Below, one piece after another: positions 30,780-42,040 of a stretch of DNA of 64,000 nt (positions are counted from its first letter, which is position 1; the number at the start of each line of letters is the position of its first letter). The stretch comes from Neoechinorhynchus agilis. Lineage: Eukaryota > Acanthocephala. A model generated the notes under the pieces. The model was not told the DNA's origin. It was given only the letters and a program-made list of their open reading frames with translations, and ran no database searches. Both the position numbers and the translations under genes were made by a program. The DNA is taken from assembly GCA_051530055.1 (NCBI GenBank), contig CM121342.1:12214001-12278000 (forward strand). Reading direction: 5' to 3'.

Positions 30780-32999
30780 GCAATTGGCGAATCCTGCCCC
30801 CGGTGCTTTCGTTACTCATTTATATTCGAAATATTTCTCACGCTTGCTCTCTTGCCTCTTCAGTCGATATCTAAAATGGAGATATGGACACGCGCTTGCC
30901 GGTCACCCGGGTGTGTTTCGTAGATCCGCGGGTTTAGCACACTCGAGGTAGGAGTCCTGGCGCACACTCTTGTGCATCGTCGACTAATTTGCCCGTCATG
31001 CTTACGCAACATTGGTAGCACCAGCGTATGGTTAGATTTGTTGCCTTCCATCGTCGAATTTCCTCGGATGTGAATGGCCTTTTCAGAATCAGTCTTCCTC
31101 AGATTCGGTTCCCTGGTTAGAAATGCCGCCTTTTCGAAAACCCCGTGTTGGATTGTTTGCTGGTGGTCTGATATGGCAGAGGATTTATCGAATGTCCTGC
31201 ATGCTTGTTTGTGCTGCGAGATCCGCTTTCTGATCCCTTGCATGGTTTGTCCAATGTAGACCTTTGGGCATTCTGCACATGGGATTTTGTATATCCCTGA
31301 TTTTGCCTCTTGACTGGGTTTCCTCTTGAGAATGCCCGCAATGGATGCGCCCCGTTTGTTGTAGATAAAGAGATTTGGAACGAGGTAGCGCCTCAGTTTT
31401 CCGGTCGCATTGTCACTTATGTGGTTGAAGCCAGCGTATTTGGGGGAGATGTTTGCGGTATCCTTCTTCTTGCGATGCCCGCTATGTGTTGCCTTTTTCA
31501 GGCTGATTTTGATGGCATATTCAGGGAAGCCTCGTGATCTGAGAACTTTTGTGATACTTTGTTTTTCTTCTTCACAATCCCTGCTTTCTGAAGAAATCAT
31601 CCTGGCCCTCTTGAAGTAGGACGTTACCGCTGTGATTTTGTAGTGGAATGGTTGGTGGTTCGATCAGTAAGGTGGACCCCATGGTATAGCTGGCTTGCGG
31701 TAGAGCTGTGTTTTAATGTTGCCTTTATCATCGTGTTTTATCCTTACGTCCAAAAAGGAGATAGCACCCTCTTCGTCATCCTGAGTCATTGACCACTGGA
31801 TGTTTGGATCCTGCATGTTGAGTGGAATGCTTAGGTCTCTCATGCTCGTTTCATCATCAGTGACTATGAACACGTCGTCAATATAGCGATACCACTTTTT
31901 GATGTTGGGTTGCTTCTTCATGAAGTTGTTTTCCCATCTTCTCATGTAGAGATCAGCTAGAGTGGGTGCCAGAGGTCAACTCCGTCGCGTTGTTCATAGA
32001 AAACTTGATCGAATTCAAAAACGGTCTTGCATGTGCACCACTGCAGTAGAGTTGTCCACGTTTTATTATCCAGGCGCGGTTCTTCGCATTGATTGTGTAG
32101 AAGTTCAGCTGCTATGGAAATTGTCTCCTGAAGTGGGATGTTGGTAAATAAGGACGTTACGTCGGCCGTGAAGAATTTGCACTGTTCATACTTTTCCAGT
32201 CGCATTCGAGTTGCAAAGGAAGGACCGTCAGCTATGTAGGACGGAGTGTTCGGCATGACGCTTCTTATTAGTGCATTGATTTTTCGGGCCAAACGATGAT
32301 TGAAGGCATTGTAACTGGCTATTATTGGTCGGTATTGTATCGTTGGTTTGTGTATTTTTGGGGAAAGATACAAGAAGGAAGCACTGGCTGTGGAAGACCT
32401 CGTCTGTTGATAAAAGTGCTCAGTGATCGAGTTATTTTTCCGTAGAGTCCTCAATAATGCATTTAGTTGTGTCTCCCGTTTTTCTGTTGGATTGGCACTG
32501 AGTTTGACGAACTTGCCAGAGTCCAGCAGACTGTGGGCCGCATCTTTATACTCTTCAGTATCTACTGCAACTAGGGCACGTCCTGTGTCAGATTTAAGGA
32601 TTGTAACTGTCTGGTCATTCTTAAGTTGTTTGATTACTGTGCATTCCGGATTACAGATCCCTTGTACCCGTCTCTCAAAGTGATCATATCATATTCTGCT
32701 GCTTCATAAGTTACGTTTGGAGCGGCATGTATGAGTAGTTCGGTGTCACATCTAATCTGTGTTTCACATATTCGCCGTTTAACAATGTAATCAGGACCTT
32801 TGCTCAATAAGGCATCTTCCTCTTCCGTAAAAATTCGTTTGGACTTGTTGAGAAAATATGTATCTGCCTTAGGGATGTTTGGTCGCAGTCGATCCAACTT
32901 CTTGCTATGTCGTTTCTTAATCTCCAGTGTTTGGGCATTTATTCGCTCATTAACGTATCCATTTAGCCACATAATATCGTCATAGTCAAGAGTGCGTGT
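30780..32999 (-). mobile_element. Penelope-like element copy A (minus, broken, 5'-truncated)
   Basis: Minus-strand RT/GIY-YIG sequence from RTLDYDDIMW (near 32,990) to the 3' junction and the first codons of a following copy near 30,780. RT motifs (FFTADVTSLFTNIP, YRYIDDVF) and GIYKIPCAECPKVYIGQT are readable in separate frames with several breaks. It is more diverged than copies B-G but clearly the same family. It meets copy B head to head at 32,999/33,000. Confidence 0.85.
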
Positions 33000-33703
33000 G
33001 CCTGAAAAAGGCAACACATAGCGGGCATCGCAAGAAGAAGGATACCGCAAACATCTCCCCCAAATACGCTGGCTTCAACCACATAAGTGACAATGCGACC
33101 GGAAAACTGAGGCGCCTGAACCACCTCGTTCCAAATCTCTTTATCTACAACAAACGGGGCGCATCCATTGCGGGCATTCTCAAGAGGAAACCCAGTCAAG
33201 AGGCAAAATCAGGGATATACAAAATCCCATGTGCAGAATGCCCAAAGGTCTATATTGGACAAACCATGCAAGGGATCAGAAAGCGGATCTCGCAGCACAA
33301 ACAAGCATGCAGGACATTCGATAAATCCTCTGCCATATCGAACCACCAGCAAACAATCCAGCACAGGGTAGATTTCGAAAAGGCGGCATTCCTAACCAGG
33401 GAACCGAATCTGAGGAGAAGACTGATTCTGGAAGCCATTCACATCCGAGGAAATTCGACGATGGAAGGCAACAAATCTAACCATACGCTGGTGCTACCAA
33501 TGTTGCGTAGCATGACGGGCAAATTAGTCGGCAACAAACCGCAAGAGGTGTGCGCGGATGGAACTCCCCACACTTCGGGTATTAGCAAACCCGCGGATCT
33601 GAGCTACACCCAGACGTGACCGGCTGTGCATGATGTACATATCCTCCATTTTAGATATCGACTGAAGAGGCAAGGAAAACCTTGTGAAATATTTCGAATA
33701 TAA
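33000..33703 (+). mobile_element. Penelope-like element copy B (3' part, acts as upstream partial repeat)
   Basis: Enters the ORF at LKKATHSGHRKK and runs through the GIY-YIG endonuclease to the normal end (SKPADLSYTQT) and the 3' junction. It is followed without a gap by the start of copy C. A truncated copy joined directly to a full copy is the usual pseudo-LTR arrangement of Penelope elements. Confidence 0.85.
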
Positions 33704-33708
33704 ATGAG
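33644..33708 (+). ncRNA. Candidate hammerhead motif at PLE B/C junction
   Basis: CTGAAGA at 33662-33668, stem II GCAAGG/CCTTGT with AAAA loop, GAAA at 33686-33689, stem III TATT-TCG-AATA, then T-A just before the ATG of copy C. Same sequence as at the E/F junction. Confidence 0.5.
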
Positions 33709-35906
33709 TAACGAAAGCACCGGGGGCAGGATTCGCCAACGCACAATCAAATTCACCCCGAGGACAATGATATATGACATTAAAAAACAGTATGGCGATA
33801 ACTGTACGAAGGGCATTAGCCACCTGTTAAAAATGGAGATTAGGCTTCTTAGCATCAAGCAAGGCCTTAAATTCATGCAGACATGTAGGGACGAGAACTT
33901 AACACCGATGTGTGTCCGACTAAAATCAGGCATAATTGGATTCCATGGATCATCACTGCAGCGCTCCTTTGAAAGACAATTATTGAACTTCGCCATTGTA
34001 GAGATGAGGAAACGAATATGTCACATTAAGAACGATTCCATGAGCACATGGGAATATCTTACACGCACTCTTGACTATGACGATATTATGTGGCTAAATG
34101 GATACGTTAATGAGCGAATAAATGCCCAAACACTGGAGATTAAGAAACGACATAGCAAGAAGTTGGATCGACTGCGACCAAACATCCCTAAGGTAGATAC
34201 ATATTTTCTCAACAAGTCCAAACGAATTTTTACGGAAGAGGAAGATGCCTTATTGAGCAAAGGTCCTGATTACATTGTTAAACGGCGAATATGTGAAACC
34301 CAGATTAGATGTGACACCGAGCTACTCATACATACCGCTCCAAACGTAACCTGTGAAGCAGCAGAATATGATATGATCGCGAGGGCCGGGAACAAGGGTA
34401 TCTGTAATCCGGAATGCACAGTAATCAAACAACTTAAGAATGACCAGACAGTTACAATCCTTAAATCTGACAAAGGACGTGCCCTAGTTGCAGTAGATAC
34501 TGAAGAGTATAAAGATGCGGCCCACAGTCTGCTGGACTCTGGCAAGTTCGTCAAACTCAGTGCCAATCCAACAGAAAAACGGGAGACACAACTAAATGCA
34601 TTATTGAGGACTCTACGGAAAAATAACTCGATCACTGAGCACTTTTATCAACAGACGAGGTCTTCCACAGCCAGGGCTTCCTTCTTGTATCTTTCCCCAA
34701 AAATACACAAACCAACGATACAATACCGACCAATAATAGCCAGTTACAATGCCTTCAATCATCGTTTGGCCCGAAAAATCAATGCACTAATAAGAAGCGT
34801 CATGCCGAACACTCCGTCCTACATAGCTGACGGTCCTTCCTTTGCAACTCGAATGCGACTGGAAAAGTATGAACAGTGCAAATTCTTCACGGCCGACGTA
34901 ACGTCCTTATTTACCAACATCCCACTTCAGGAGACAATTTCCATAGCAGCTGAACTTCTACACAATCAATGCGAAGAACCGCGCCTGGATAATAAAACGT
35001 GGACAACTCTACTGCAGTGGTGCACATGCAAGACCGTTTTTGAATTCGATCAAGTTTTCTATGAACAACGCGACGGAGTTGCAATGGGTTCACCTCTGGC
35101 ACCCACTCTAGCTGATCTCTACATGAGAAGATGGGAAAACAACTTCATGAAGAAGCAACCCAACATCAAAAAGTGGTATCGCTATGTTGACGACGTGTTC
35201 ATAGTCACTGATGATGAAACGAGCATGAGAGACCTAAGCATTCCACTCAACATGCAGGATCCAAACATCCAGTGGTCAATGACTCAGGAAGATGAAGAGG
35301 GGGCTATCTCCTTTTTGGACGTAAGGATAAAACACGATGATAAAGGCAACATCAAAACACAGCTCTACCGCAAGCCAGGTATACCATGGGGTCCACCTCA
35401 CTGGTCGAGCCACCAACCGTTCCACTATAAAATAACAGCGGCAACGTCCTACTTCAAGAGGGCCAGGATGATTTCTTCAGAAAGCAGGGATTGGGAAGAA
35501 GAAAAACAAAGTATCACAAAAGTTCTCAGATCACGAGGCTTCCCTGAATATGCCATCAAAATCAGCCTGAAAAAGGCAACACATAGCGGGCATCGCAAGA
35601 AGAAGGATACCGCAAACATCTCCCCCAAATACACTGGCTTCAACCACATAAGTGACAATGCGACCGGAAAACTGAGGCGCCTGAACTACCTCGTTCCAAA
35701 TCTCTTTATCTACAACAAACGGGGCGCATCCATTGCGGGCATTCTCAAGAGGAAACCCAGTCAAGAGGCAAAATCAGGGATATACAAAATCCCATGTGCA
35801 GAATGCCCTAAGGTCTACATTGGACAAACCATGCAAGGGATCAGAAAGCGGATCTCGCAGCACAAACAAGCATGCAGGACATTCGATAAATCCTCTGCCA
35901 TATCGA
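33704..35906 (+). mobile_element. Penelope-like element copy C (RT intact, 3' truncated)
   Basis: Open from MSNESTGGRIRQRTIKF through all RT motifs (FFTADVTSLFTNIP, GVAMGSPLAPTLADLYM, YRYVDDVF) into the GIY-YIG domain, which is entered at GIYKIPCAECPKVYIGQT but loses its end where copy D begins in inverted orientation near 35,906-35,914. Nearly identical to copy F, so recent. The frame read to 35,941 includes a few junk codons past the junction. Confidence 0.88.
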
Positions 35907-35913
35907 AATGTCT

Positions 35914-38289
35914 ATGTCATATATCATTGTCCTCGGGGTGAATTTGATTGTGCGTTGGCGAATCCTGCCCCCGGTGCTTTCGTTACTCATTTATATTCGA
36001 AATATTTCACAAGGTTTTCCTTGCCTCTTCAGTCGATATCTAAAATGGAGGATATGGACATCATGCACAGCCGGTCACGTCTGGGTGTAGCTCAGATCCG
36101 CGGGTTTCAATACCCGAAGTGTGGGGAGTTCCATCCGCGCACACCTCTTGCGGTTTGTTGCCGACTAATTTGCCCGTCATGCTACGCAACATTGGTAGCA
36201 CCAGCGTATGGTTAGATTTGTTGCCTTCCATCGTCGAATTTCCTCGGATGTGAATGGCTTCCAGAATCAGTCTTCTCCTCAGATTCGGTTCCCTGGTTAG
36301 GAATGCCGCCTTTTCGAAATCTACCCTGTGCTGGATTGTTTGCTGGTGGTTCGATATGGCAGAGGATTTATCGAATGTCCTGCATGTTCTATTGTGACGA
36401 GATCGCTTTTCTGATCCCTTGCATGGTTTGTCCAATGTAGACCTTTGGGCATTCTGCACATGGGTTTTTGTATATCCCTGATTTTGCCTCTTGACTGGGT
36501 TTCCTCTTGAGAATGCCCGCAATGGATGCGCCCCGTTTGTTGTAGATAAAGAGATTTGGAACGAGGTAGTTCAGGCGCCTCAGTTTTCCGGTCGCATTGT
36601 CACTTATGTGGTTGAAGCCAGTGTATTTGGGGGAGATGTTTGCGGTATCCTTCTTCTTGCGATGCCCGCTATGTGTTGCCTTTTTCAGGCTGATTTTGAT
36701 GGCATATTCAGGGAAGCCTCGTGATCTGAGAACTTTTGTGATACTTTGTTTTTCTTCTTCCCAATCCCTGCTTTCTGAAGAAATCATCCTGGCCCTCTTG
36801 AAGTAGGACGTTGCCGCTGTTATTTTATAGTGGAACGGTTGGTGGCTCGACCAATGAGGTGGACCCCATGGTATACCTGGCTTGCGGTAGAGCTGTGTTT
36901 TGATGTTGCCTTTATCATCGTGTTTTATCCTTACGTCCAAAAAGGAGATAGCCCCCTCTTCATCTTCCTGAGTCATTGACCACTGGATGTTTGGATCCTG
37001 CATGTTGAGTGGAATGCTTAGGTCTCTCATGCTCGTTTCATCATCAGTGACTATGAACACGTCGTCAACATAGCGATACCACTTTTTGATGTTGGGTTGC
37101 TTCTTCATGAAGTTGTTTTCCCATCTTCTCATGTAGAGATCAGCTAGAGTGGGTGCCAGAGGTGAACTCCGTCGCGTTGTTCATAGAAAACTTGATCGAA
37201 TTCAAAAACGGTCTTGCATGTGCACCACTGCAGTAGAGTTGTCCACGTTTTATTATCCAGGCGCGGTTCTTCGCATTGATTGTGTAGAAGTTCAGCTGCT
37301 ATGGAAATTGTCTCCTGAAGTGGGATGTTGGTAAATAAGGACGTTACGTCGGCCGTGAAGAATTTGCACTGTTCATACTTTTCCAGTCGCATTCGAGTTG
37401 CAAAGGAAGGACCGTCAGCTATGTAGGACGGAGTGTTCGGCATGACGCTTCTTATTAGTGCATTGATTTTTCGGGCCAAACGATGATTGAAGGCATTGTA
37501 ACTGGCTATTATTGGTCGGTATTGTATCGTTGGTTTGTGTATTTTTGGGGAAAGATACAAGAAGGAAGCCCTGGCTGTGGAAGACCTCGTCTGTTGATAA
37601 AAGTGCTCAGTGATCGAGTTATTTTTCCGTAGAGTCCTCAATAATGCATTTAGTTGTGTCTCCCGTTTTTCTGTTGGATTGGCACTGAGTTTGACGAACT
37701 TGCCAGAGTCCAGCAGACTGTGGGCCGCATCTTTATACTCTTCAGTATCTACTGCAACTAGGGCACGTCTTTTGTCAGATTTAAGGATTGTAACTGTCTG
37801 GTCATTCTTAAGTTGTTTGATTACTGTGCATTCCGGATTACAGATACCCTTGTTCCCGGCCCTCGCGATCATATCATATTCTGCTGCTTCACAGGTTACG
37901 TTTGGAAGCGGTATGTATGAGTAGCTCGGTGTCACATCTAATCTGGGTTTCACATATTCGCCGTTTAACAATGTAATCAGGACCTTTGCTCAATAAGGCA
38001 TCTTCCTCTTCCGTAAAAATTCGTTTGGACTTGTTGAGAAAATATGTATCTACCTTAGGGATGTTTGGTCGCAGTCGATCCAACTTCTTGCTATGTCGTT
38101 TCTTAATCTCCAGTGTTTGGGCATTTATTCGCTCATTAACGTATCCGCTCATGGAATCGTTCTTAATGTGACATATTCGTTTCCTCATCTCTACAATGGC
38201 GAAGTTCAATAATTGTCTTTCAAAGGAGCGCTGCAGTGATGATCCATGGAATCCAATTATGCCTGATTTTAGTCGGACACACATCGGTG
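35914..38289 (-). mobile_element. Penelope-like element copy D (minus, truncated)
   Basis: Minus-strand copy. In its own direction it enters at about codon 68 (PMCVRLKSGIIGF near 38,287), runs through RT and GIY-YIG to the 3' junction at about 36,050, and continues into the first codons of another copy (to 35,914). It has about three or four breaks, including a ~57-bp in-frame loss near 38,150. It meets copy C tail to tail and copy E head to head. Confidence 0.85.
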
Positions 38290-38880
38290 CGCCTGAACTA
38301 CCTCGTTCCAAATCTCTTTATCTACAACAAACGGGGCGCATCCATTGCGGGCATTCTCAAGAGGAAACCCAGTCAAGAGGCAAAATCAGGGATATACAAA
38401 ATCCCATGTGCTGAATGCCCAAAGGTCTACATTGGACAAACCATGCAAGGGATCAGAAAGCGGATCTCGCAGCACCAACAAGCATGCAGGACATTCGATA
38501 AATCCTCTGCCATATCGAACCACCAGCAAACAATCCAGCACAGGGTAGATTTCGAAAAGGCGGCATTCCTAACCAGGGAACCGAATCTGAGGAGAAGACT
38601 GATTCTGGAGGCCATTCACATCCGAGGAAATTCGACGATGGAAGGCAACAAATCTAACCATAGGCTGGTGCTACCAATGTTGCGTAGCATGACGGGCAAA
38701 TTAGTCGGCAACAAACCGCAAGAGGTGTGCGCGGATGGAACTCCCCACACTTCGGGTATTAGCAAACCCGCGGATCTGAGCTACACCCAGACGTGACCGG
38801 CTGTGCATGATGTCCATATTCTCCATTTTAGATATCGACTGAAGAGGCAAGGAAAACCTTGTGAAATATTTCGAATATAA
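38290..38880 (+). mobile_element. Penelope-like element copy E (3' part, partial repeat before F)
   Basis: Enters the ORF at RLNYLVPNLF, includes GIYKIPCAECPKVYIGQT and the normal C-terminus (stop at 38,794-38,796) plus the 3' junction, then joins copy F directly. It parallels B/C but with a different truncation point. Confidence 0.85.
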
Positions 38881-38885
38881 ATGAG
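38821..38885 (+). ncRNA. Candidate hammerhead motif at PLE E/F junction
   Basis: CTGAAGA at 38839-38845 (fits CUGANGA), stem II GCAAGG-AAAA-CCTTG with a bulged G and a G.U closing pair, GAAA at 38863-38866, stem III TATT-TCG-AATA (38867-38877), U16.1-A17 at 38878-38879. Predicted cleavage after 38879, one base before the ATG of copy F. Stem I is only partly pairable (CTCCATT with AATGAG), leaving an 11-nt internal loop. PLEs of other animals are known to carry hammerhead motifs in this place. Other copies of this motif: 33662, 41404 (plus), 36032-36026 and 30863-30857 (minus). Confidence 0.55.
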
Positions 38886-41361
38886 TAACGAAAGCACCGG
38901 GGGCAGGATTCGCCAACGCACAATCAAATTCACCCCGAGGACAATGATATATGACATTAAAAAACAGTATGGCGATAACTGTACGAAGGGCATTAGCCAC
39001 CTGTTAAAAATGGAGATTAGGCTTCTTAGCATCAAGCAAGGCCTTAAATTCATGCAGACATGTAGGGACGAGAACTTAACACCGATGTGTGTCCGACTAA
39101 AATCAGGCATAATTGGATTCCATGGATCATCACTGCAGCGCTCCTTTGAAAGACAATTATTGAACTTCGCCATTGTAGAGATGAGGAAACGAATATGTCA
39201 CATTAAGAACGATTCCATGAGCACATGGGAATATCTTACACGCACTCTTGACTATGACGATATTATGTGGCTAAATGGATACGTTAATGAGCGAATAAAT
39301 GCCCAAACACTGGAGATTAAGAAACGACATAGCAAGAAGTTGGATCGACTGCGACCAAACATCCCTAAGGTAGATACATATTTTCTCAACAAGTCCAAAC
39401 GAATTTTTACGGAAGAGGAAGATGCCTTATTGAGCAAAGGTCCTGATTACATTGTTAAACGGCGAATATGTGAAACCCAGATTAGATGTGACACCGAGCT
39501 ACTCATACATACCGCTCCAAACGTAACCTGTGAAGCAGCAGAATATGATATGATCGCGAGGGCCGGGAACAAGGGTATCTGTAATCCGGAATGCACAGTA
39601 ATCAAACAACTTAAGAATGACCAGACAGTTACAATCCTTAAATCTGACAAAGGACGTGCCCTAGTTGCAGTAGATACTGAAGAGTATAAAGATGCGGCCC
39701 ACAGTCTGCTGGACTCTGGCAAGTTCGTCAAACTCAGTGCCAATCCAACAGAAAAACGGGAGACACAACTAAATTCATTATTGAGGACTCTACGGAAAAA
39801 TAACTCGATCACTGAGCACTTTTATCAACAGACGAGGTCTTCCACAGCCAGTGCTTCCTTCTTGTATCTTTCCCCAAAAATACACAAACCAACGATACAA
39901 TACCGACCAATAATAGCCAGTTACAATGCCTTCAATCATCGTTTGGCCCGAAAAATCAATGCACTAATAAGAAGCGTCATGCCGAACACTCCGTCCTACA
40001 TAGCTGACGGTCCTTCCTTTGCAACTCGAATGCGACTGGAAAAGTATGAACAGTGCAAATTCTTCACGGCCGACGTAACGTCCTTATTTACCAACATCCC
40101 ACTTCAGGAGACAATTTCCATAGCAGCTGAACTTCTACACAATCAATGCGAAGAACCGCGCCTGGATAATAAAACGTGGACAACTCTACTGCAGTGGTGC
40201 ACATGCAAGACCGTTTTTGAATTCGATCAAGTTTTCTATGAACAACGCGACGGAGTTGCAATGGGTTCACCTCTGGCACCCACTCTAGCTGATCTCTACA
40301 TGAGAAGATGGGAAAACAACTTCATGAAGAAGCAACCCAACATCAAAAAGTGGTATCGCTATGTTGACGACGTGTTCATAGTCACTGATGATGAAACGAG
40401 CATGAGAGACCTAAGCATTCCACTCAACATGCAGGATCCAAACATCCAGTGGTCAATGACTCAGGAAGATGAAGAGGGGGCTATCTCCTTTTTGGACGTA
40501 AGGATAAAACACGATGACAAAGGCAACATCAAAACACAGCTCTACCGCAAGCCAGGTATACCATGGGGTCCACCTCACTGGTCGAGCCACCAACCGTTCC
40601 ACTATAAAATAACAGCGGCAACGTCCTACTTCAAGAGGGCCAGGATGATTTCTTCAGAAAGCAGGGATTGGGAGGAAGAAAAACAAAGTATCACAAAAGT
40701 TCTCAGATCACGAGGCTTCCCTGAATATGCCATCAAAATCAGCCTGAAAAAGGCAACACATAGCGGGCATCGCAAGAAGAAGGATACCGCAAACATCTCC
40801 CCCAAATACGCTGGCTTCAACCACATAAGTGACAATGCGACCGGAAAACTGAGGCGCCTGAACTACCTCGTTCCAAATCTCTTTATCTACAACAAACGGG
40901 GCGCATCCATTGCGGGCATTCTCAAGAGGAAACCCAGTCAAGAGGCAAAATCAGGGATATACAAAATCCCATGTGCAGAATGCCCAAAGGTCTACATTGG
41001 ACAAACCATGCAAGGGATCAGAAAGCGGATCTCGCAGCACAAACAAGCATGCAGGACATTCGATAAATCCTCTGCCATATCGAACCACCAGCAAACAATC
41101 CAGCACAGGGTAGATTTCGAAAAGGCAGCATTCCTAACCAGGGAACCGAATCTGAGGAGAAGACTGATTCTGGAGGCCATTCACATCCGAGGAAATTCGA
41201 CGATGGAAGGCAACAAATCTAACCATACGCTGGTGTTACCAATGTTGCGTAGCATGACGGGCAAATTAGTCGGCAACAAACCGCAAGAGGTGTGCGCGGA
41301 TGGAACTCCCCACACTTCGGGTATTAGCAAACCCGCGGATCTGAGCTACACCCAGACGTGA
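38881..41361 (+). CDS. Penelope-like element copy F: reverse transcriptase + GIY-YIG endonuclease, full length
   Basis: 826 residues in one frame. The N-terminal PLE-specific region includes LKFMQTCRDENLTPMCVRLK. RT domain at about residues 330-560: FLYLSPKIHKP, FFTADVTSLFTNIP (first catalytic Asp), GVAMGSPLAPTLADLYM, YRYVDDVFIV (catalytic DD), ISFLDVRI. A linker with a basic HSGHRKKKD leads to the C-terminal GIY-YIG nuclease at about residues 708-740 (GIYKIPCAECPKVYIGQT...RKRISQHK), preceded by a CAEC-type Cys pair typical of Penelope. The gene uses the ATG directly after the junction ribozyme motif. No frame break was seen, so this copy looks coding-competent. Near-identity with C and D shows recent activity. 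Confidence 0.93.
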   Translation: MSNESTGGRIRQRTIKFTPRTMIYDIKKQYGDNCTKGISHLLKMEIRLLSIKQGLKFMQTCRDENLTPMCVRLKSGIIGFHGSSLQRSFERQLLNFAIVEMRKRICHIKNDSMSTWEYLTRTLDYDDIMWLNGYVNERINAQTLEIKKRHSKKLDRLRPNIPKVDTYFLNKSKRIFTEEEDALLSKGPDYIVKRRICETQIRCDTELLIHTAPNVTCEAAEYDMIARAGNKGICNPECTVIKQLKNDQTVTILKSDKGRALVAVDTEEYKDAAHSLLDSGKFVKLSANPTEKRETQLNSLLRTLRKNNSITEHFYQQTRSSTASASFLYLSPKIHKPTIQYRPIIASYNAFNHRLARKINALIRSVMPNTPSYIADGPSFATRMRLEKYEQCKFFTADVTSLFTNIPLQETISIAAELLHNQCEEPRLDNKTWTTLLQWCTCKTVFEFDQVFYEQRDGVAMGSPLAPTLADLYMRRWENNFMKKQPNIKKWYRYVDDVFIVTDDETSMRDLSIPLNMQDPNIQWSMTQEDEEGAISFLDVRIKHDDKGNIKTQLYRKPGIPWGPPHWSSHQPFHYKITAATSYFKRARMISSESRDWEEEKQSITKVLRSRGFPEYAIKISLKKATHSGHRKKKDTANISPKYAGFNHISDNATGKLRRLNYLVPNLFIYNKRGASIAGILKRKPSQEAKSGIYKIPCAECPKVYIGQTMQGIRKRISQHKQACRTFDKSSAISNHQQTIQHRVDFEKAAFLTREPNLRRRLILEAIHIRGNSTMEGNKSNHTLVLPMLRSMTGKLVGNKPQEVCADGTPHTSGISKPADLSYTQT

Positions 41362-41487
41362 CCGGCTGTGCATGATGTCCATATCCTCCATTTTAGATAT
41401 CGACTGAAGAGGCAAGGAAAACCTTGTGAAATATTTCGAATATAAATGAGTAACGAAAGCACCGGGGGCAGGATTCGCCAACGCACA
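41362..41487 (+). mobile_element. PLE 3' junction and first codons of a further copy (G)
   Basis: After the stop of F the standard junction (with CTGAAGA at 41404-41410) and the beginning of another ORF (MSNESTGGRIRQR) follow, then PLE sequence stops at ACGCACA (41,487). This is the right end of the cluster. Confidence 0.8.
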
Positions 41488-41488
41488 T

Positions 41489-42040
41489 AAATGTCTATGT
41501 GGTTATGATGTGGATGAATTTGGAAGACATGGCCTCTTTTGAAAAAAATCAAGAGGGCGTATAGCGAGACACGCGGAGCTCAACGCAATAATAGGCAGTC
41601 CTCAATTCGATACACGTACCGACCATCATGGAGTCCAATCATCTATGTCGCTCGGATGGAAAGGATCCCGGCGGAATGACAATTTTTCCATGGAAACAGG
41701 GTAAGTGTCTGATTTGGTACGCGACGTTTGTCGACTCGCCGCACCCTCCAATCAACAAGATGCCATGACTGGACCTGGGGGTGCTGCGACGGCCGCTGAA
41801 AAGAAGAAAGCAGCGAAGTATGCTGAATTGTAGCAGCATAACCAGTTCCTTCCTTTTGGCGCGGAAACCCAAGGGGCCTTGGGATCGGTAGCCCGCAAAT
41901 TCTGCAAAGAACTTGGCCGTCTCTTAACTGCCACCAAAGGAGATCGCAGGGCACATAGCTTCCTAATTGAGAGGATCAGCCTCGCGATCCAAAGAGGCAA
42001 CGCAGCAAGCATTCGAGGAACGACAATTGAGATCCAGTAA
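41489..42040 (+). mobile_element. Remnant of an RLE-type (R2/NeSL/Hero-like) LINE endonuclease region
   Basis: Translates in broken frames as KCLCGYDVDEFGRHGL, then RIARHAELNAIIGSP, then LCRSDGKDPGGMTIFPW...KCLIWYATFVDS, and later an EERQ-type tail. These correspond to the CCHC finger, RHxxLN, K/RPDG and WDxT elements of the restriction-like endonuclease found at the C-terminus of R2-clade LINEs. Key residues are altered (PGG for PDG, WYAT for WDAT) and the frame is broken, so it is dead. It begins immediately at the PLE border. Confidence 0.7.

Noticed and set aside
33524-33996. Minus-strand frames inside the plus PLE copies (and equivalents in each copy)
   Set aside because: They repeat identically in every PLE copy as antisense of the RT ORF and lack any domain.
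36095-36125. tRNA-like sequence (GGTGTAGCTCAGATCCGCGG then GGGTTTCAATACCC)
   Set aside because: It is the reverse strand of the PLE ORF C-terminus, present in all copies; no acceptor stem or anticodon arm, so the A/B-box look is chance.
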